Part shown: piece by piece, positions 1 through 9,000 of the stretch
Layout: every line of letters starts with the position of its first letter
Numbering within the stretch: the first letter of the stretch is position 1
IMG/VR virus record: IMGVR_UViG_3300008050_004543
Span: 1 to 21,614 of that record
Source of the DNA: a virus
Direction: 5' to 3' (one strand)
DNA length: 21,614 nucleotides
Position numbers and translations under genes: made by a program
Notes under the pieces: model-generated
Databases searched by the model: none
The model's input: only the letters and a program-made list of their open reading frames with translations
Told to the model about the DNA's origin: nothing

Positions 1-1
1 G

Positions 2-2557
2 AGATTCTCAACAGATCCAATGACGGTCATTCAGTCGAAGACTGAAGTGTCCTTCGCATCCGGATCTCTACAACATTATATCGCATCAGGTGGTCTGTTC
101 AGCACACCGATCATTACTCCGAGTGGCAGCCATACGAATCTCACAGGGAGTCAATCCGGATCTAACAGTTTTGTACAGAACTTCCCCGAAGGGGCTACCG
201 GGAGAACAGGAATCTTTGAAGTCTGGGCAGGACTCGTACCCGACCAGGTTGCCAATCTGACGGGATCCTCTCCAGCATTTACACAGCTGGCACTTGGATA
301 CAATGCAACCGGATCGATAGGATCCCTCCATGGATTCTCAGGCAGCTCAGCCTTCTACGCGAGTGCTTCCGTGTACAACGCGTACAACGTATCAGCATCA
401 TTCAGCAGTGGTAGTTCAGCCACATCCGATTCAGCCAGTGCGGGAAGAATCGCAGCGACCGCACTCCCGGGAACGAACACGATCTATCGGGGCGAATGGA
501 AAACCATCGCGTCCGGATCAGTACTTCCAGGACAGAGAGGCGTGATGCGTGGTACTGGTACCCTTGGATTTCAATACATAACGATATCCACGACCGGAAA
601 CGCAACAGATTTCGGAGATGGAGTACATAATCTCCATGGAGCATCCGGAACCACTAACGGGATAGGTGATAGAGGCATCACGCAGGGAGGAAATCACAAA
701 GATATCGAATACATCACACTCAGCACTCCTAGTGACGCAATCGATTTTGGAAATTATACACTTGTAGATTTGAGTTATGGATCTAACGGTACCAGTAATG
801 GACCTGATGATAGAGGACTTATGTTCAATTCCAGTACCGGAATTGAATATGTCACGATCAGTAGCTGTGGCGACGGCGTTGAATTTGGAACATCATTGAT
901 GAATACAGGTGGATATTCTCCATGTATGTCCAATGGAGTGAATCAACGAACTCTCAGATCTGCAGGGTATAACTGGAGGAAACAAATTGAAGCGTACACG
1001 GTAAACAGCCGTGGAAACGGTTGGTATTTCGGAGATTCCCTAGATTATACAAATAACCAAGGGGAAACCGGCACCAGCAATGATACTGATCAACGAGGTG
1101 TAAAGTTTGGTGGCTATTATTTAAACGGCGGCGGCCAAGTTAATACAATCGATTACGTCACAATCAGCACACTTGGAAATAGTTTATCTTTTGGAGATAC
1201 GTTAGCGGTAAACCAAGCAGGCGCAGCGTGTTCAAATGGTATAGATGGTAGAGCAGTCTTTGGTGGCGGGTCAAATACTTTGTCAGCAGTTGAATACGTT
1301 TCACTCAGTACACCTGCCGATACGGTAGATTTTGGAGATCTGATAGTAGCGCAAGATGCTAACTACAAAAATACCTTTTTAGATAATGGAGCGACTCCAA
1401 TGACAGTATCTGGATCATCTGTGTCAGTGGGACCGACATTTTTCTCCGGTTCTATAGCGTACGCATCCGGATCCACAACCAAGTTTAGATATGACGGAGT
1501 GAATTATTGGGATCTCACCAGAGGGACTGGACCAATTACCGGATCTGGAGGAACACTTGTTCAGGCTTCAGCACTCAGTACTGGTTCAATGGTTGTAGTG
1601 ACTGATCGGATCATGAACAGTACAGGCTCGAGTCAAGTCTCCGCATCAGTCGATTATGGAGCACTCGTGGACTTTTCAGCCAAAACCTTACCAGGACAGC
1701 GTGGAGTCAGTGCTACCCACGACGCCACCAATATAGAGTATATCACGATTGACACTTTAGGAAATAGTGCAGTTTTTGGTGATCTCACGAATATAACCGA
1801 TCAGCATTATGATGCAACCAGTAATGGGACCGGTCAACGAGGTATCATTCTTACGGATCCAACTATGGAATTCATCACAATATCCACAACGGGAAATTCA
1901 ACCCACTTCAGCCACGATGGACCCAACACCTTCAGTGCACTTACGAGCAACGGAACAGATCAGCGCGCTGTACTCATGAGAAGTACTGGTTACGCCGGTA
2001 CTATCAGATATTATACCATATCGACGCTCGGGAATGCTACCGATTATGCTGGCAAAAGTTCTTTCTCATCAGCTTTCCAAGGTGGTATATCAAACGGACG
2101 CAATGATCGAGGAATATTCTTTGGACGATATCCAGCCGCAGCAGCCGGCACGGATTATATGACGATATCATCCGGAGGAAATTCCCTCCGATTTGGTAAT
2201 GAGACATGGTCGGGGGACTCGTATGGTGGAGCTCTATCCAATGACACTGACGATCGTGGTATTTTGTTCGACAACAATTCCACCATTCGATACATTACAA
2301 TATCCACACCATCGGATTCTATCGATTTTGGCGACTCCGCAAAATTAGATGGGGACACCACCGAGAGAGCTACCAACCAGGGGTTTTCTAATGGAATTGG
2401 GAATCGAGGCATTATGGGACTCAGAACAGCTCTCGACCTTGATGCAAAAGCAATTACGTACATAACAATTAATTCACTCGGTAATGCAGTTGAGTTTGGA
2501 GAACGTATAACTCAAGCCGGCTACGGAAGTCCAGGCACATCCAATTCAGCTCTGTAG
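2..2557 (+). CDS. Repeat-rich phage structural protein, two six-repeat propeller-like blocks (5' partial)
   Basis: The frame is open to the window edge. The first ATG, at 20, has no ribosome-binding site, so the gene probably begins upstream. From that ATG there are 845 residues. The N-terminal ~170 residues are rich in Ser, Gly and Thr. Two blocks follow, each with six degenerate repeats of about 47 residues. Each repeat runs (D/Q/N)RG(I/V), then (I/V)(E/D)Y(I/V)T(I/L)ST, then GN(A/S)xxFGD, then a loop ending SNG. Block A spans residues ~172-455 and block B ~560-845, separated by a Ser/Gly-rich linker. Repeats of this wording are common in proteins of marine viruses, and beta-propeller folding is the natural guess. 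There is no signal peptide, membrane segment or enzymatic motif. It is probably a tail fibre, neck or adhesin-like virion protein. The structural role is fairly likely; the exact position on the virion is unknown. Confidence 0.75.
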   Translation, partial: RFSTDPMTVIQSKTEVSFASGSLQHYIASGGLFSTPIITPSGSHTNLTGSQSGSNSFVQNFPEGATGRTGIFEVWAGLVPDQVANLTGSSPAFTQLALGYNATGSIGSLHGFSGSSAFYASASVYNAYNVSASFSSGSSATSDSASAGRIAATALPGTNTIYRGEWKTIASGSVLPGQRGVMRGTGTLGFQYITISTTGNATDFGDGVHNLHGASGTTNGIGDRGITQGGNHKDIEYITLSTPSDAIDFGNYTLVDLSYGSNGTSNGPDDRGLMFNSSTGIEYVTISSCGDGVEFGTSLMNTGGYSPCMSNGVNQRTLRSAGYNWRKQIEAYTVNSRGNGWYFGDSLDYTNNQGETGTSNDTDQRGVKFGGYYLNGGGQVNTIDYVTISTLGNSLSFGDTLAVNQAGAACSNGIDGRAVFGGGSNTLSAVEYVSLSTPADTVDFGDLIVAQDANYKNTFLDNGATPMTVSGSSVSVGPTFFSGSIAYASGSTTKFRYDGVNYWDLTRGTGPITGSGGTLVQASALSTGSMVVVTDRIMNSTGSSQVSASVDYGALVDFSAKTLPGQRGVSATHDATNIEYITIDTLGNSAVFGDLTNITDQHYDATSNGTGQRGIILTDPTMEFITISTTGNSTHFSHDGPNTFSALTSNGTDQRAVLMRSTGYAGTIRYYTISTLGNATDYAGKSSFSSAFQGGISNGRNDRGIFFGRYPAAAAGTDYMTISSGGNSLRFGNETWSGDSYGGALSNDTDDRGILFDNNSTIRYITISTPSDSIDFGDSAKLDGDTTERATNQGFSNGIGNRGIMGLRTALDLDAKAITYITINSLGNAVEFGERITQAGYGSPGTSNSAL
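533..1340 (+). repeat. Six-repeat block A of the structural protein
   Basis: Six protein-level repeats begin at QRGV, DRGI, DRGL, QRTL, QRGV and GRAV. Each contains a YxTIST-like strand and ends near an FGD/FGN turn. The fourth copy (EAYTVNSRGNGWYFGD) is the most diverged. The DNA copies are too diverged for simple slippage, so the array is old. Confidence 0.7.
1697..2503 (+). repeat. Six-repeat block B of the structural protein
   Basis: Six repeats begin at QRGV, QRGI, QRAV, DRGI, DRGI and NRGI. Their core strands are YITID, FITIS, YYTIS, YMTIS, YITIS and YITIN, and most end in an FGD-like turn. The block is introduced by LPGQRGV, the same words that introduce block A, which suggests duplication of the whole unit. 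It reaches the protein's C-terminus. Confidence 0.7.
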
Positions 2558-2590
2558 GGATAAAATTCAATCGTTTCTAATTTGAACTCA

Positions 2591-2599
2591 TATATATAG
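2591..2599 (+). promoter_or_regulatory. Candidate late-promoter-like AT box upstream of the 282-residue gene
   Basis: TATATATAG lies in the 70-base gap between two genes, about 29 bases before the ATG at 2628. It differs at one position from the T4 late box TATAAATA. AT-rich sequence alone is weak evidence. An SD site (GGAGG, 2614-2618) follows, 9 bases before the ATG. Confidence 0.3.
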
Positions 2600-2627
2600 A
2601 TATACACACTAATGGAGGTTATCTTGC

Positions 2628-3476
2628 ATGGCAAAAACAAAACAAATTGATACACAAACCGCACTAGTTGATCCGGAACAGATCCAACAATCCGCGCTTA
2701 CTGAGATTCTCAACCAACCGGGTGGTCTCACGACGATCACGGATGAAAAGTTAGCTCTGATCTCAGAACGGATGGTGGAAATCAACCGAGCCACACAGGC
2801 AGTGGATCGGAAGAACACACAGACCACCAGCACGTTGATGTCTCTGACGATGTTGAACGACTCACCGTATCGGAGACTCCGTCAGGTTCTCGCACAGATC
2901 TCAAGAAAGAAATCTGCCGTTGAGGACTCTTACTTCCGACTCAAGGAGGATAAGATCAAAGCGAAACAGTTCCGGGAACGCGGTGATGAACTTTCCGTCG
3001 CTCGAGCAGAACGTCTCGAGTATGGGATCCAACAATCCACCAGAGGGATCGAACAGGCCCTGAAGGAGATTGGATTCTTCCAAGAGATCTACAATGAGAT
3101 TATGGTCAGTCATAACATTCCGGAGAACTGGGATGAAGAAGATTCCGAACAGGAAGAGATTGATGCTCACCTCAAAATGGCATTCCGACACGCGATCCGA
3201 GATATTATGGCCCATGGTCGACTCGGAATGGGAACTCTGGAGTATCTGGAACAGTATGGAGTCCATCCTCAGACTTGTCAACGTCTTGTACAGCAGTACA
3301 TCTCTGATAACGATCAGAGCATTGGTACCGGACAGGCACCTACTGTGGACAATCTGTATAACTTTCTAGATCAGATGTGTGAGCAATTCAGAGAAGCCCA
3401 CCAGGCTGTAATTCGTCGAATTGGTGTCAAGGGAATCATTAAGAACGAATGGCTGTATAAGACTGAACACGCATAG
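2628..3476 (+). CDS. Conserved helical phage protein, unknown function
   Basis: This is a 282-residue soluble protein. The start is supported by GGAGG at 2614-2618. It is predicted to be largely helical and charged. A central Lys/Arg/Glu-rich stretch (residues ~90-140, around RKKSAVEDSYFRLKEDK) is probably coiled coil. An acidic patch follows (WDEEDSEQEEID, ~168-180), then a C-terminal helical part. There is no signal peptide, membrane segment or catalytic motif that I recognise. It sits between the repeat-rich structural protein and the modification cassette, so a virion or assembly role is plausible but not shown. Its codon use is richer in G and C than that of the accessory genes that follow. 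I do not recognise a named family. Confidence 0.8.
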   Translation: MAKTKQIDTQTALVDPEQIQQSALTEILNQPGGLTTITDEKLALISERMVEINRATQAVDRKNTQTTSTLMSLTMLNDSPYRRLRQVLAQISRKKSAVEDSYFRLKEDKIKAKQFRERGDELSVARAERLEYGIQQSTRGIEQALKEIGFFQEIYNEIMVSHNIPENWDEEDSEQEEIDAHLKMAFRHAIRDIMAHGRLGMGTLEYLEQYGVHPQTCQRLVQQYISDNDQSIGTGQAPTVDNLYNFLDQMCEQFREAHQAVIRRIGVKGIIKNEWLYKTEHA

Positions 3477-3482
3477 CCTGTA

Positions 3483-4148
3483 GTGAAACCTCGGTTATGT
3501 GTCGCGACCCCCGCATATGGGGGGATGGTTCATACGGATTGGCATGACTCCATCATGTCGATGCATCGAGCCGGTATAGAAGTCGTAACGGTCTGTCTGG
3601 GTAATGAATCACTCATCACTCGAGCCCGCAACACTCTCTTGAGAGTCTTCTATGAACAACTCACTACGGTAGACCGTCTATTCTTCCTAGACGCAGACTG
3701 TGGGATTGATGGTCGAGACGTACTCTCAATGATGAATTCTCCACATGACGTGATAGGTGCACCGGTTGCCCTGAAAGGATTACAACCAGACGGCTCACCC
3801 CATCTCAACATTTCCGATCCAGTAAACATAAAAGGCGGATACCAAACAGTAAAGCATGTTGGAAATGCTGCCATGATGCTATCCAGAAAGGCCGTCACTA
3901 GTTTGATCCAGTATGCAATTCAAAACAATGATGTTTATACAAAAACATCAATGGCGACAAATAATACACGACAGCAACCCAATGATGGAGAGTATTACGA
4001 TGTTTTTAAAGTGTCTATAGATGAAAACAAAGTATACCTATCAGAGGATTACCACGTATGCAAAACATTAATACAGCTTGGATATCAAGTCGTTATCGAT
4101 CCAAGAGTGAAGACCAGACACAATGGAAACCACGTATTCCTTAGCTGA
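3483..4148 (+). CDS. GT-A glycosyltransferase (family 2-like)
   Basis: This 221-residue protein starts at GTG. An in-frame stop lies three codons upstream, and later ATGs would cut off the N-terminal nucleotide-binding strand. It opens with VATPAYGGMV, followed by GNESLITRARN. The metal-binding DxD is D70-A-D72 (FFLDADCG). The C-terminal half holds SEDYHVC (E188, D189) and the DPRVKTRHNG ending with H213, both typical of inverting GT-A enzymes. It should move a sugar from a nucleotide-sugar donor onto an acceptor that the sequence does not reveal. No membrane segment is present. It overlaps the radical SAM gene by 26 bases, so the two are translated together. The fold assignment is strong; donor and acceptor are unknown. 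Confidence 0.82.
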   Translation: MKPRLCVATPAYGGMVHTDWHDSIMSMHRAGIEVVTVCLGNESLITRARNTLLRVFYEQLTTVDRLFFLDADCGIDGRDVLSMMNSPHDVIGAPVALKGLQPDGSPHLNISDPVNIKGGYQTVKHVGNAAMMLSRKAVTSLIQYAIQNNDVYTKTSMATNNTRQQPNDGEYYDVFKVSIDENKVYLSEDYHVCKTLIQLGYQVVIDPRVKTRHNGNHVFLS

Positions 4149-5082
4149 ACAGAACACGCAGCTTTCAAGCACGGAATCAAATTCCATACAGGGGCTCATG
4201 AACCCCACAACATTCAGGATAGCTCAGATTGAAAACAACACCAATTGTAATTGGCGGTGTTGGTTCTGTCAAAATGCCCACTACGATGTTTCAAAAACAC
4301 AACACATGGACTTGGAATTCTTCAAGCACATTCTCAGAGAAGTCAGATCCGTCTACACACCAAGAGAGTTGAATGTGATCTCTTTTTCGGTATATAATGA
4401 GCCAACATTAGATCCTACGTTTAAGGAAAAACTCCAAATCATGACCGATATGGGATTCAGCTACTGGTTTCTCAGTAACGGTTCTGGTATGACGAAAGAA
4501 TTAGTAGATTTCCTCATTAGATATCCTCAAAACATCTATGATGTCAGACTAAACATACCGACTATGGATGAACAAGATTGGAAAAATGTCACTGGAACAT
4601 CAGTCAAGATGATGTACAAGCAGTATTACGAGCTCTGTTATTTATTTGAAAGAACGGATCAGTTAAATTTTCCCATCACGGTGATGGTGAACGGAGACGG
4701 CTCCGATTCACATAAAAAGACCTTTCTATCCGTGTATGAAAAGTTTAAACGATTTAACAATATACAATTGTCCATGACTGGATTGGTGGATAGGGCTGAA
4801 ATGCTCAAGGGCGTCAAGACGGACAAACAATCCATGCCACACAGTTCTGTCGATTACAAGGGAAAGAAACTCGCATGCGGAATGAACTATTTCGAAAATC
4901 TGTACTTCGGAATAGATGGAAACGTGTATTTCTGCTGCCATGATTATTTTCAGAAGTACAGTTTTGGTTCAGTGAAGGATAAACCGTTAAAGGAATTGAT
5001 TCAGTCTGATGAACGAGCTAAACAGATGGCTCGATTCAACGATGATTTTTGCTCCAAATGTTCACAAGCAATTATAGCATGA
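4123..5082 (+). CDS. Radical SAM enzyme with SPASM-like C-terminus
   Basis: This is a 319-residue protein. The CxxxCxxC cluster motif is C42, C46 and C49 (NCNWRCWFC), which binds the [4Fe-4S] cluster that cleaves S-adenosylmethionine. SVYNEPTLDP (~89-98) matches the second strand of the radical SAM barrel. The C-terminal part carries C252 and C271/C272 in the context GIDGNVYFCCHD, then FGSVKDKPLKEL and C310/C313 (FCSKC). This is the usual wording of a SPASM or twitch domain with auxiliary iron-sulfur clusters. Such enzymes modify peptides, sugars or other small substrates. The neighbouring glycosyltransferase and sulfotransferase suggest glycan or peptide modification. The start lies inside the glycosyltransferase gene; a later ATG at 4198 (residue 26) is possible. 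The substrate is unknown. Confidence 0.85.
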   Translation: METTYSLAEQNTQLSSTESNSIQGLMNPTTFRIAQIENNTNCNWRCWFCQNAHYDVSKTQHMDLEFFKHILREVRSVYTPRELNVISFSVYNEPTLDPTFKEKLQIMTDMGFSYWFLSNGSGMTKELVDFLIRYPQNIYDVRLNIPTMDEQDWKNVTGTSVKMMYKQYYELCYLFERTDQLNFPITVMVNGDGSDSHKKTFLSVYEKFKRFNNIQLSMTGLVDRAEMLKGVKTDKQSMPHSSVDYKGKKLACGMNYFENLYFGIDGNVYFCCHDYFQKYSFGSVKDKPLKELIQSDERAKQMARFNDDFCSKCSQAIIA

Positions 5083-5189
5083 ATAAAAAGTTAAAAAAGC
5101 ACGGATATATCTGGGACGGAGGATCTACTGCAGAAGAACTCCTCAAGCAGTATACTGATCAGTGGAAATCTATTCTGTACCGGAAATGA
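5079..5189 (+). CDS. 36-residue coupled small ORF between radical SAM and sulfotransferase
   Basis: ATG at 5079 overlaps the radical SAM stop as ATGA. The ORF's own stop overlaps the ATG at 5186 of the sulfotransferase, again as ATGA. The peptide begins MNKKLKKHGYIWDGG and ends WKSILYRK. It is basic at both ends, has Tyr at 10, 25 and 34 and Trp at 12 and 29, and has no Cys. Two exact stop/start overlaps argue that it is translated, and it fills what would otherwise be a gap of about 100 bases. It could be a substrate peptide of the flanking enzymes, a small accessory subunit, or only a coupling ORF. No family is recognised. Confidence 0.55.
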   Translation: MNKKLKKHGYIWDGGSTAEELLKQYTDQWKSILYRK

Positions 5190-5998
5190 AACAATTCTTC
5201 TATATAGCTGGATTACCCAGAACGGGTAGTTCGGTGTTGTGTGCGATTCTGAATCAGAATCCAGACTTTCATATCAGTGCAACATCACCACTTTCAAATA
5301 TCATGTATCGGGTTGTAGATGATTGGCAGAATAACATCAGTCAAACCAAGACGTATAGTCATCCGGATCAATTGAGAAATCTTTGGTTGCATATCCAGGA
5401 AGGTCTGTATGCGCATGTGGATGAACAGATCGTTTTTGATAAAGGACGGGCTTGGCATATGAGGGATCCTTTGGAATCACACAGACAGATAGTCGGTTCG
5501 GAGATGAAAGTGATCTGTCTCGTAGACAGCATTCCGGACATCTTAGCGTCATTTATTCATCTGATAGATCGGAGTGGAGATTATAATAATTTTATAGATG
5601 ATCAACTTCGCCAAGAAGGAGCAATCATTTCTACAGAGAATCGTTGTAAAGTTATGTTGAGACAAACGACAGAATCAGTGGGTTGGTGTTTTCAACACCT
5701 CAAAGATAGCTACTTCAGTTCAAATAGGAAAAATCTACAACTGATTGAACGGACGGATTTAGTAACCAAACCAGAAGAGATTCTAAAAGAACTCTATCGG
5801 TTCATTCAGCTGGATTATTTTCCGCATAAGTTTTCTGGTTTGGTGGCTACTCATGAAGAGAACGATCAGAAAGTCTATGGGGTTAAGAATCTTCATAGGG
5901 TTGAACCACAGCTGTATCAGAGACGTTACATTGCACAAGATGTTTTAGGGGTAGAACTCCATGAAAGGTTTTCCGGAAAAGAGTTCTGGAGAGTTTGA
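5186..5998 (+). CDS. Sulfotransferase
   Basis: I chose ATG 5186 because it overlaps the stop of the 36-residue ORF (ATGA) and starts just before the first strand. A GTG at 5162 would add eight residues. The protein has 270 residues. FFYIAGLPRTGSSVLCAIL (residues 4-22) is the 5'-phosphosulfate-binding loop of PAPS-dependent sulfotransferases, with PRTGSS at 11-16. The second binding segment is VICLVDSIPDILASF (~109-123). Ser122 is kept, but the usual Arg at its start is replaced by Asp114 or Ser115, which is odd. The enzyme would transfer sulfate from PAPS to a hydroxyl on a sugar or tyrosine. The cassette context fits decoration of a virion glycan or a peptide. Confidence 0.78.
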   Translation: MKQFFYIAGLPRTGSSVLCAILNQNPDFHISATSPLSNIMYRVVDDWQNNISQTKTYSHPDQLRNLWLHIQEGLYAHVDEQIVFDKGRAWHMRDPLESHRQIVGSEMKVICLVDSIPDILASFIHLIDRSGDYNNFIDDQLRQEGAIISTENRCKVMLRQTTESVGWCFQHLKDSYFSSNRKNLQLIERTDLVTKPEEILKELYRFIQLDYFPHKFSGLVATHEENDQKVYGVKNLHRVEPQLYQRRYIAQDVLGVELHERFSGKEFWRV

Positions 5999-6006
5999 TT
6001 TTTCTG

Positions 6007-6017
6007 ATATTTATAAG
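6007..6017 (+). promoter_or_regulatory. Candidate promoter-like motif ATATTTATAAG
   Basis: The 9-mer ATATTTATA lies in the short gap before the 1407-residue gene. It recurs in the gaps at 10272 and 14888, before two other gene groups. This shared placement is the only evidence. TATTTATA is the reverse complement of the T4 late box, so the orientation is uncertain. Confidence 0.3.
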
Positions 6018-6036
6018 AGACAAACTACAATTGTTC

Positions 6037-9000
6037 ATGAATACACTTACACAGGATATAATAAAACCGTTTCTGCTCGAACAGACACAGATCAAAAAGA
6101 TCGTGGGGATCTATGCAGGTAGATTTCAACCATTTGGTCCACATCACAAGAAAACCTATGAGTGGATGAAATCAAAGTTTGATGATGCATATATCACGAC
6201 GTCTGGGATTCGAAAACTTCCACGACATCCTTTATCGTTTCGGGATAAAGCCACCCACATGTCTAAAATGGGAATCCCCAAGAGTAAAATCATCAAAGAG
6301 AAGATTCCATATGTGGCAAATAAAACACTCAAGAAGTTTGATTCCAAGACTACAGCCGTTGTGTACATCTTTGGAGAAAAGGACGCAGGACGTCTCATGT
6401 CTGGAAAGTACTTTCAAGATTATAAATCCAATAAAGATAATCTTACCGGATATGACGAACACGGTTACATCTTGACTGCACCACATGTATCTGTGAAAGT
6501 AGGTGGTCAAGAACTCAGTGGGACAGCAATGAGAAACTTACTTGGTTCTGATGCGGATGATAAAACCAAGAAAAAATTATTTAAAAAATTATTTGGTTAT
6601 TACAGCGATGACATGTATAAGATGTTTGTAGATGCATTCGTCAGTGAATCACTTACTGAACTTGGATGGCCTTTAGGGTCCGGACCAACGATTGGTCACG
6701 GTTATCCAAATAAAAAAGAATTAGATAAGTACATGAGTAAGGTTAAAAAGCAAAGAAAAAACACAGACTCAAATAAAAAGTATCAGTTTGATCCCGTCAA
6801 TGAACTTTATTTCAATCGACCAAATACAGCATTCGTATATAGATTTAAGGGTGATTGGATGATGAAAGTCAAAACCAATAAGGCAGTTTATAACATTGAA
6901 TTGGATGGTAGAAACGAAAAACAGGCAAGGGCTTTTGCTAAAAAATATTTAAAGAGAAAGTTTCCAAAAGTTAAGTTGATGGAAGAAGTTACTAAAATCA
7001 AAAAATCAATTGGCGAAGCCGTGGATATTGATGAAGTAGCTGGAGTGATTCTATACACCATGGTGGATGGTCAACCAAGATATCTATTGCTCCGAGATGA
7101 TACTCATTGGTCCTTCCCAAAGGGTCATCTCCAACAGGGAGAATCTCTTCTGGATGGAGCAATGCGTGAAACCTATGAAGAAACCGGGATAGTACCCGGA
7201 GCCGTAGATCCCAAGTTTTTCTATGAGATGTTAGTAAACTTTGGCACTGATGAACAAAGGGTCATTACGCTATTTCTCTCAATGGTTCACACTACAAAGG
7301 TCACTCTCAGCGATGAGCACCAAGAATACAAATGGGCCACGTCAGAAGAAGTGGAAGCTCTAATGGAGCAACCAGATGTGATAAATCTACTCAACAGACT
7401 AGACCGACATTTCATGAAAGCTGAAGATATAAACGTACCAGTAAATGTAGGTGATACTGTATTGGTGGGCAAGTTTAAGAATAAAAAAATAAAGGTCAAG
7501 AGTATAGGTAAAGATAAACATGGGATGCCAACCATTAATGGTAGAAAAGCAACTACATTCAGGATACACAAAAAAGTTAATATTTTTGATGATATAGACG
7601 AAGATTTGATTGAGCGTTTTATCAGTTCATTCGATATGAAAGAATTTCTTGAAGAGTCTTCGACGATCGGATCGATGGGTGGTGGAGTCGTAGATGATGG
7701 ACCTCGATACTGGTGGGGTAATCAGAAGAGTTACAGAACCACCTCAGAAGCAGAAGTTGCCAAACTAGGATGGCGGATTGTAAACTATTTAGTACCTGAG
7801 CAGGAGTTTGAAATCCATGACACGAAATATCCAGATGGTCCAACTGGAGCTGTATCGTACTATCCATCCGGTAAGGTGGGTACCAAAGCTGGTACTGGAG
7901 TGATGAAGGACGTCAGAGGAACTGAGGCCTGGAAGAAATGGGTACAGAATATTAGTCGATCAGTAACACAGTTGGGTTGGACATTTGTAGATTGGATCGA
8001 CGCAGATCTTTCTATCAAACAGACAAAAAATGAACCAGTGGATGAGTTCGATCCTCGGAACGAAGTACCACCGGAAACAGAACCCAAGGGAGAAAAGGAT
8101 CAGCATGGTGAGATGGAAGAACCACCAGATGATCCGGATGCCCCGAATGAACCACACAAGAAAGATCTTTCCGAGCGGGCTCTTTCGGTTGGATGGTGGA
8201 AAAACATTCTGGAACGGGATCCAACTCAAGAGGAAGCAATCTCAGAAGACATCAAACCAGACGTGATCAAGAGTTTTGCGATTCAGGATTCTTTGAATAC
8301 TAAGATCTGGGACGGTGAAAAACTTAAACCACAGATCAGGAAAAAGCTACTAATGATCGGTAAGAACTTTTTTGATGATTTGGAATTAGAACCACAGGTA
8401 AAGCTCCAAGACATTACACTCACAGGAAGTATTTCAAATTACAACTGGTCCAAATTTTCAGATGTAGATCTGCATCTACGGATCGATTTCAGTCAGGTGG
8501 ATGAGGATGAAAATTTTGTAAAGAATTATGTACTGGCGAAGAAAACCATCTGGAACAATAAACATGATATCAACATGTATGGTTTTCCTGTAGAGGTGTA
8601 TGTGGAAAACATCGGTGACACTCACATCGCTTCTGGGCTATACTCTATTCTGAAGGACAAATGGCTGGTAGTTCCCAAGAAGAAAGAATTACAGATTGAT
8701 CTCGAAGACATAGCCACCAAAGCAGAAGGTTATTTAGGATCAGTTTCAACGTTGGAAAAATTAATGAAAGAGGAAAAGTACTCAGAAGTAATCCGGACGG
8801 TGGAAAAGATTCAGGAGAGATTAAAGAGAATGAGAAGTTCCGGATTAGAGCGAGGTGGAGAGTTTTCAGTTGAGAATTTAGCGTTTAAAGCTCTGAGACG
8901 ATCCCCCTTCATTGGTACGATCGTTGATATGAAAACAGCAGCATATGATGCCATGATGACCATGAATGGTACACAGACGGAAGGAACCTTTTCAACGAAT

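Noticed and set aside
2155-2463. Minus-strand ORF of 102 codons within the repeat protein, and other minus-strand ORFs such as 14476-14958
   Set aside because: They lie opposite strongly supported genes, lack ribosome sites and recognisable domains, and appear to be mirror frames of the coding strand.
2703-2716. GAGATTCTCAAC shared between the window start (1-12) and 2703-2714
   Set aside because: A 12-base match with no further similarity, within coding sequence at 2703. It is likely chance and not an attachment site.
5995-6036. TTG start for the giant protein at 5995
   Set aside because: It would add 14 residues that overlap the candidate promoter motif, with no ribosome site. ATG 6037 begins shortly before the first domain strand.
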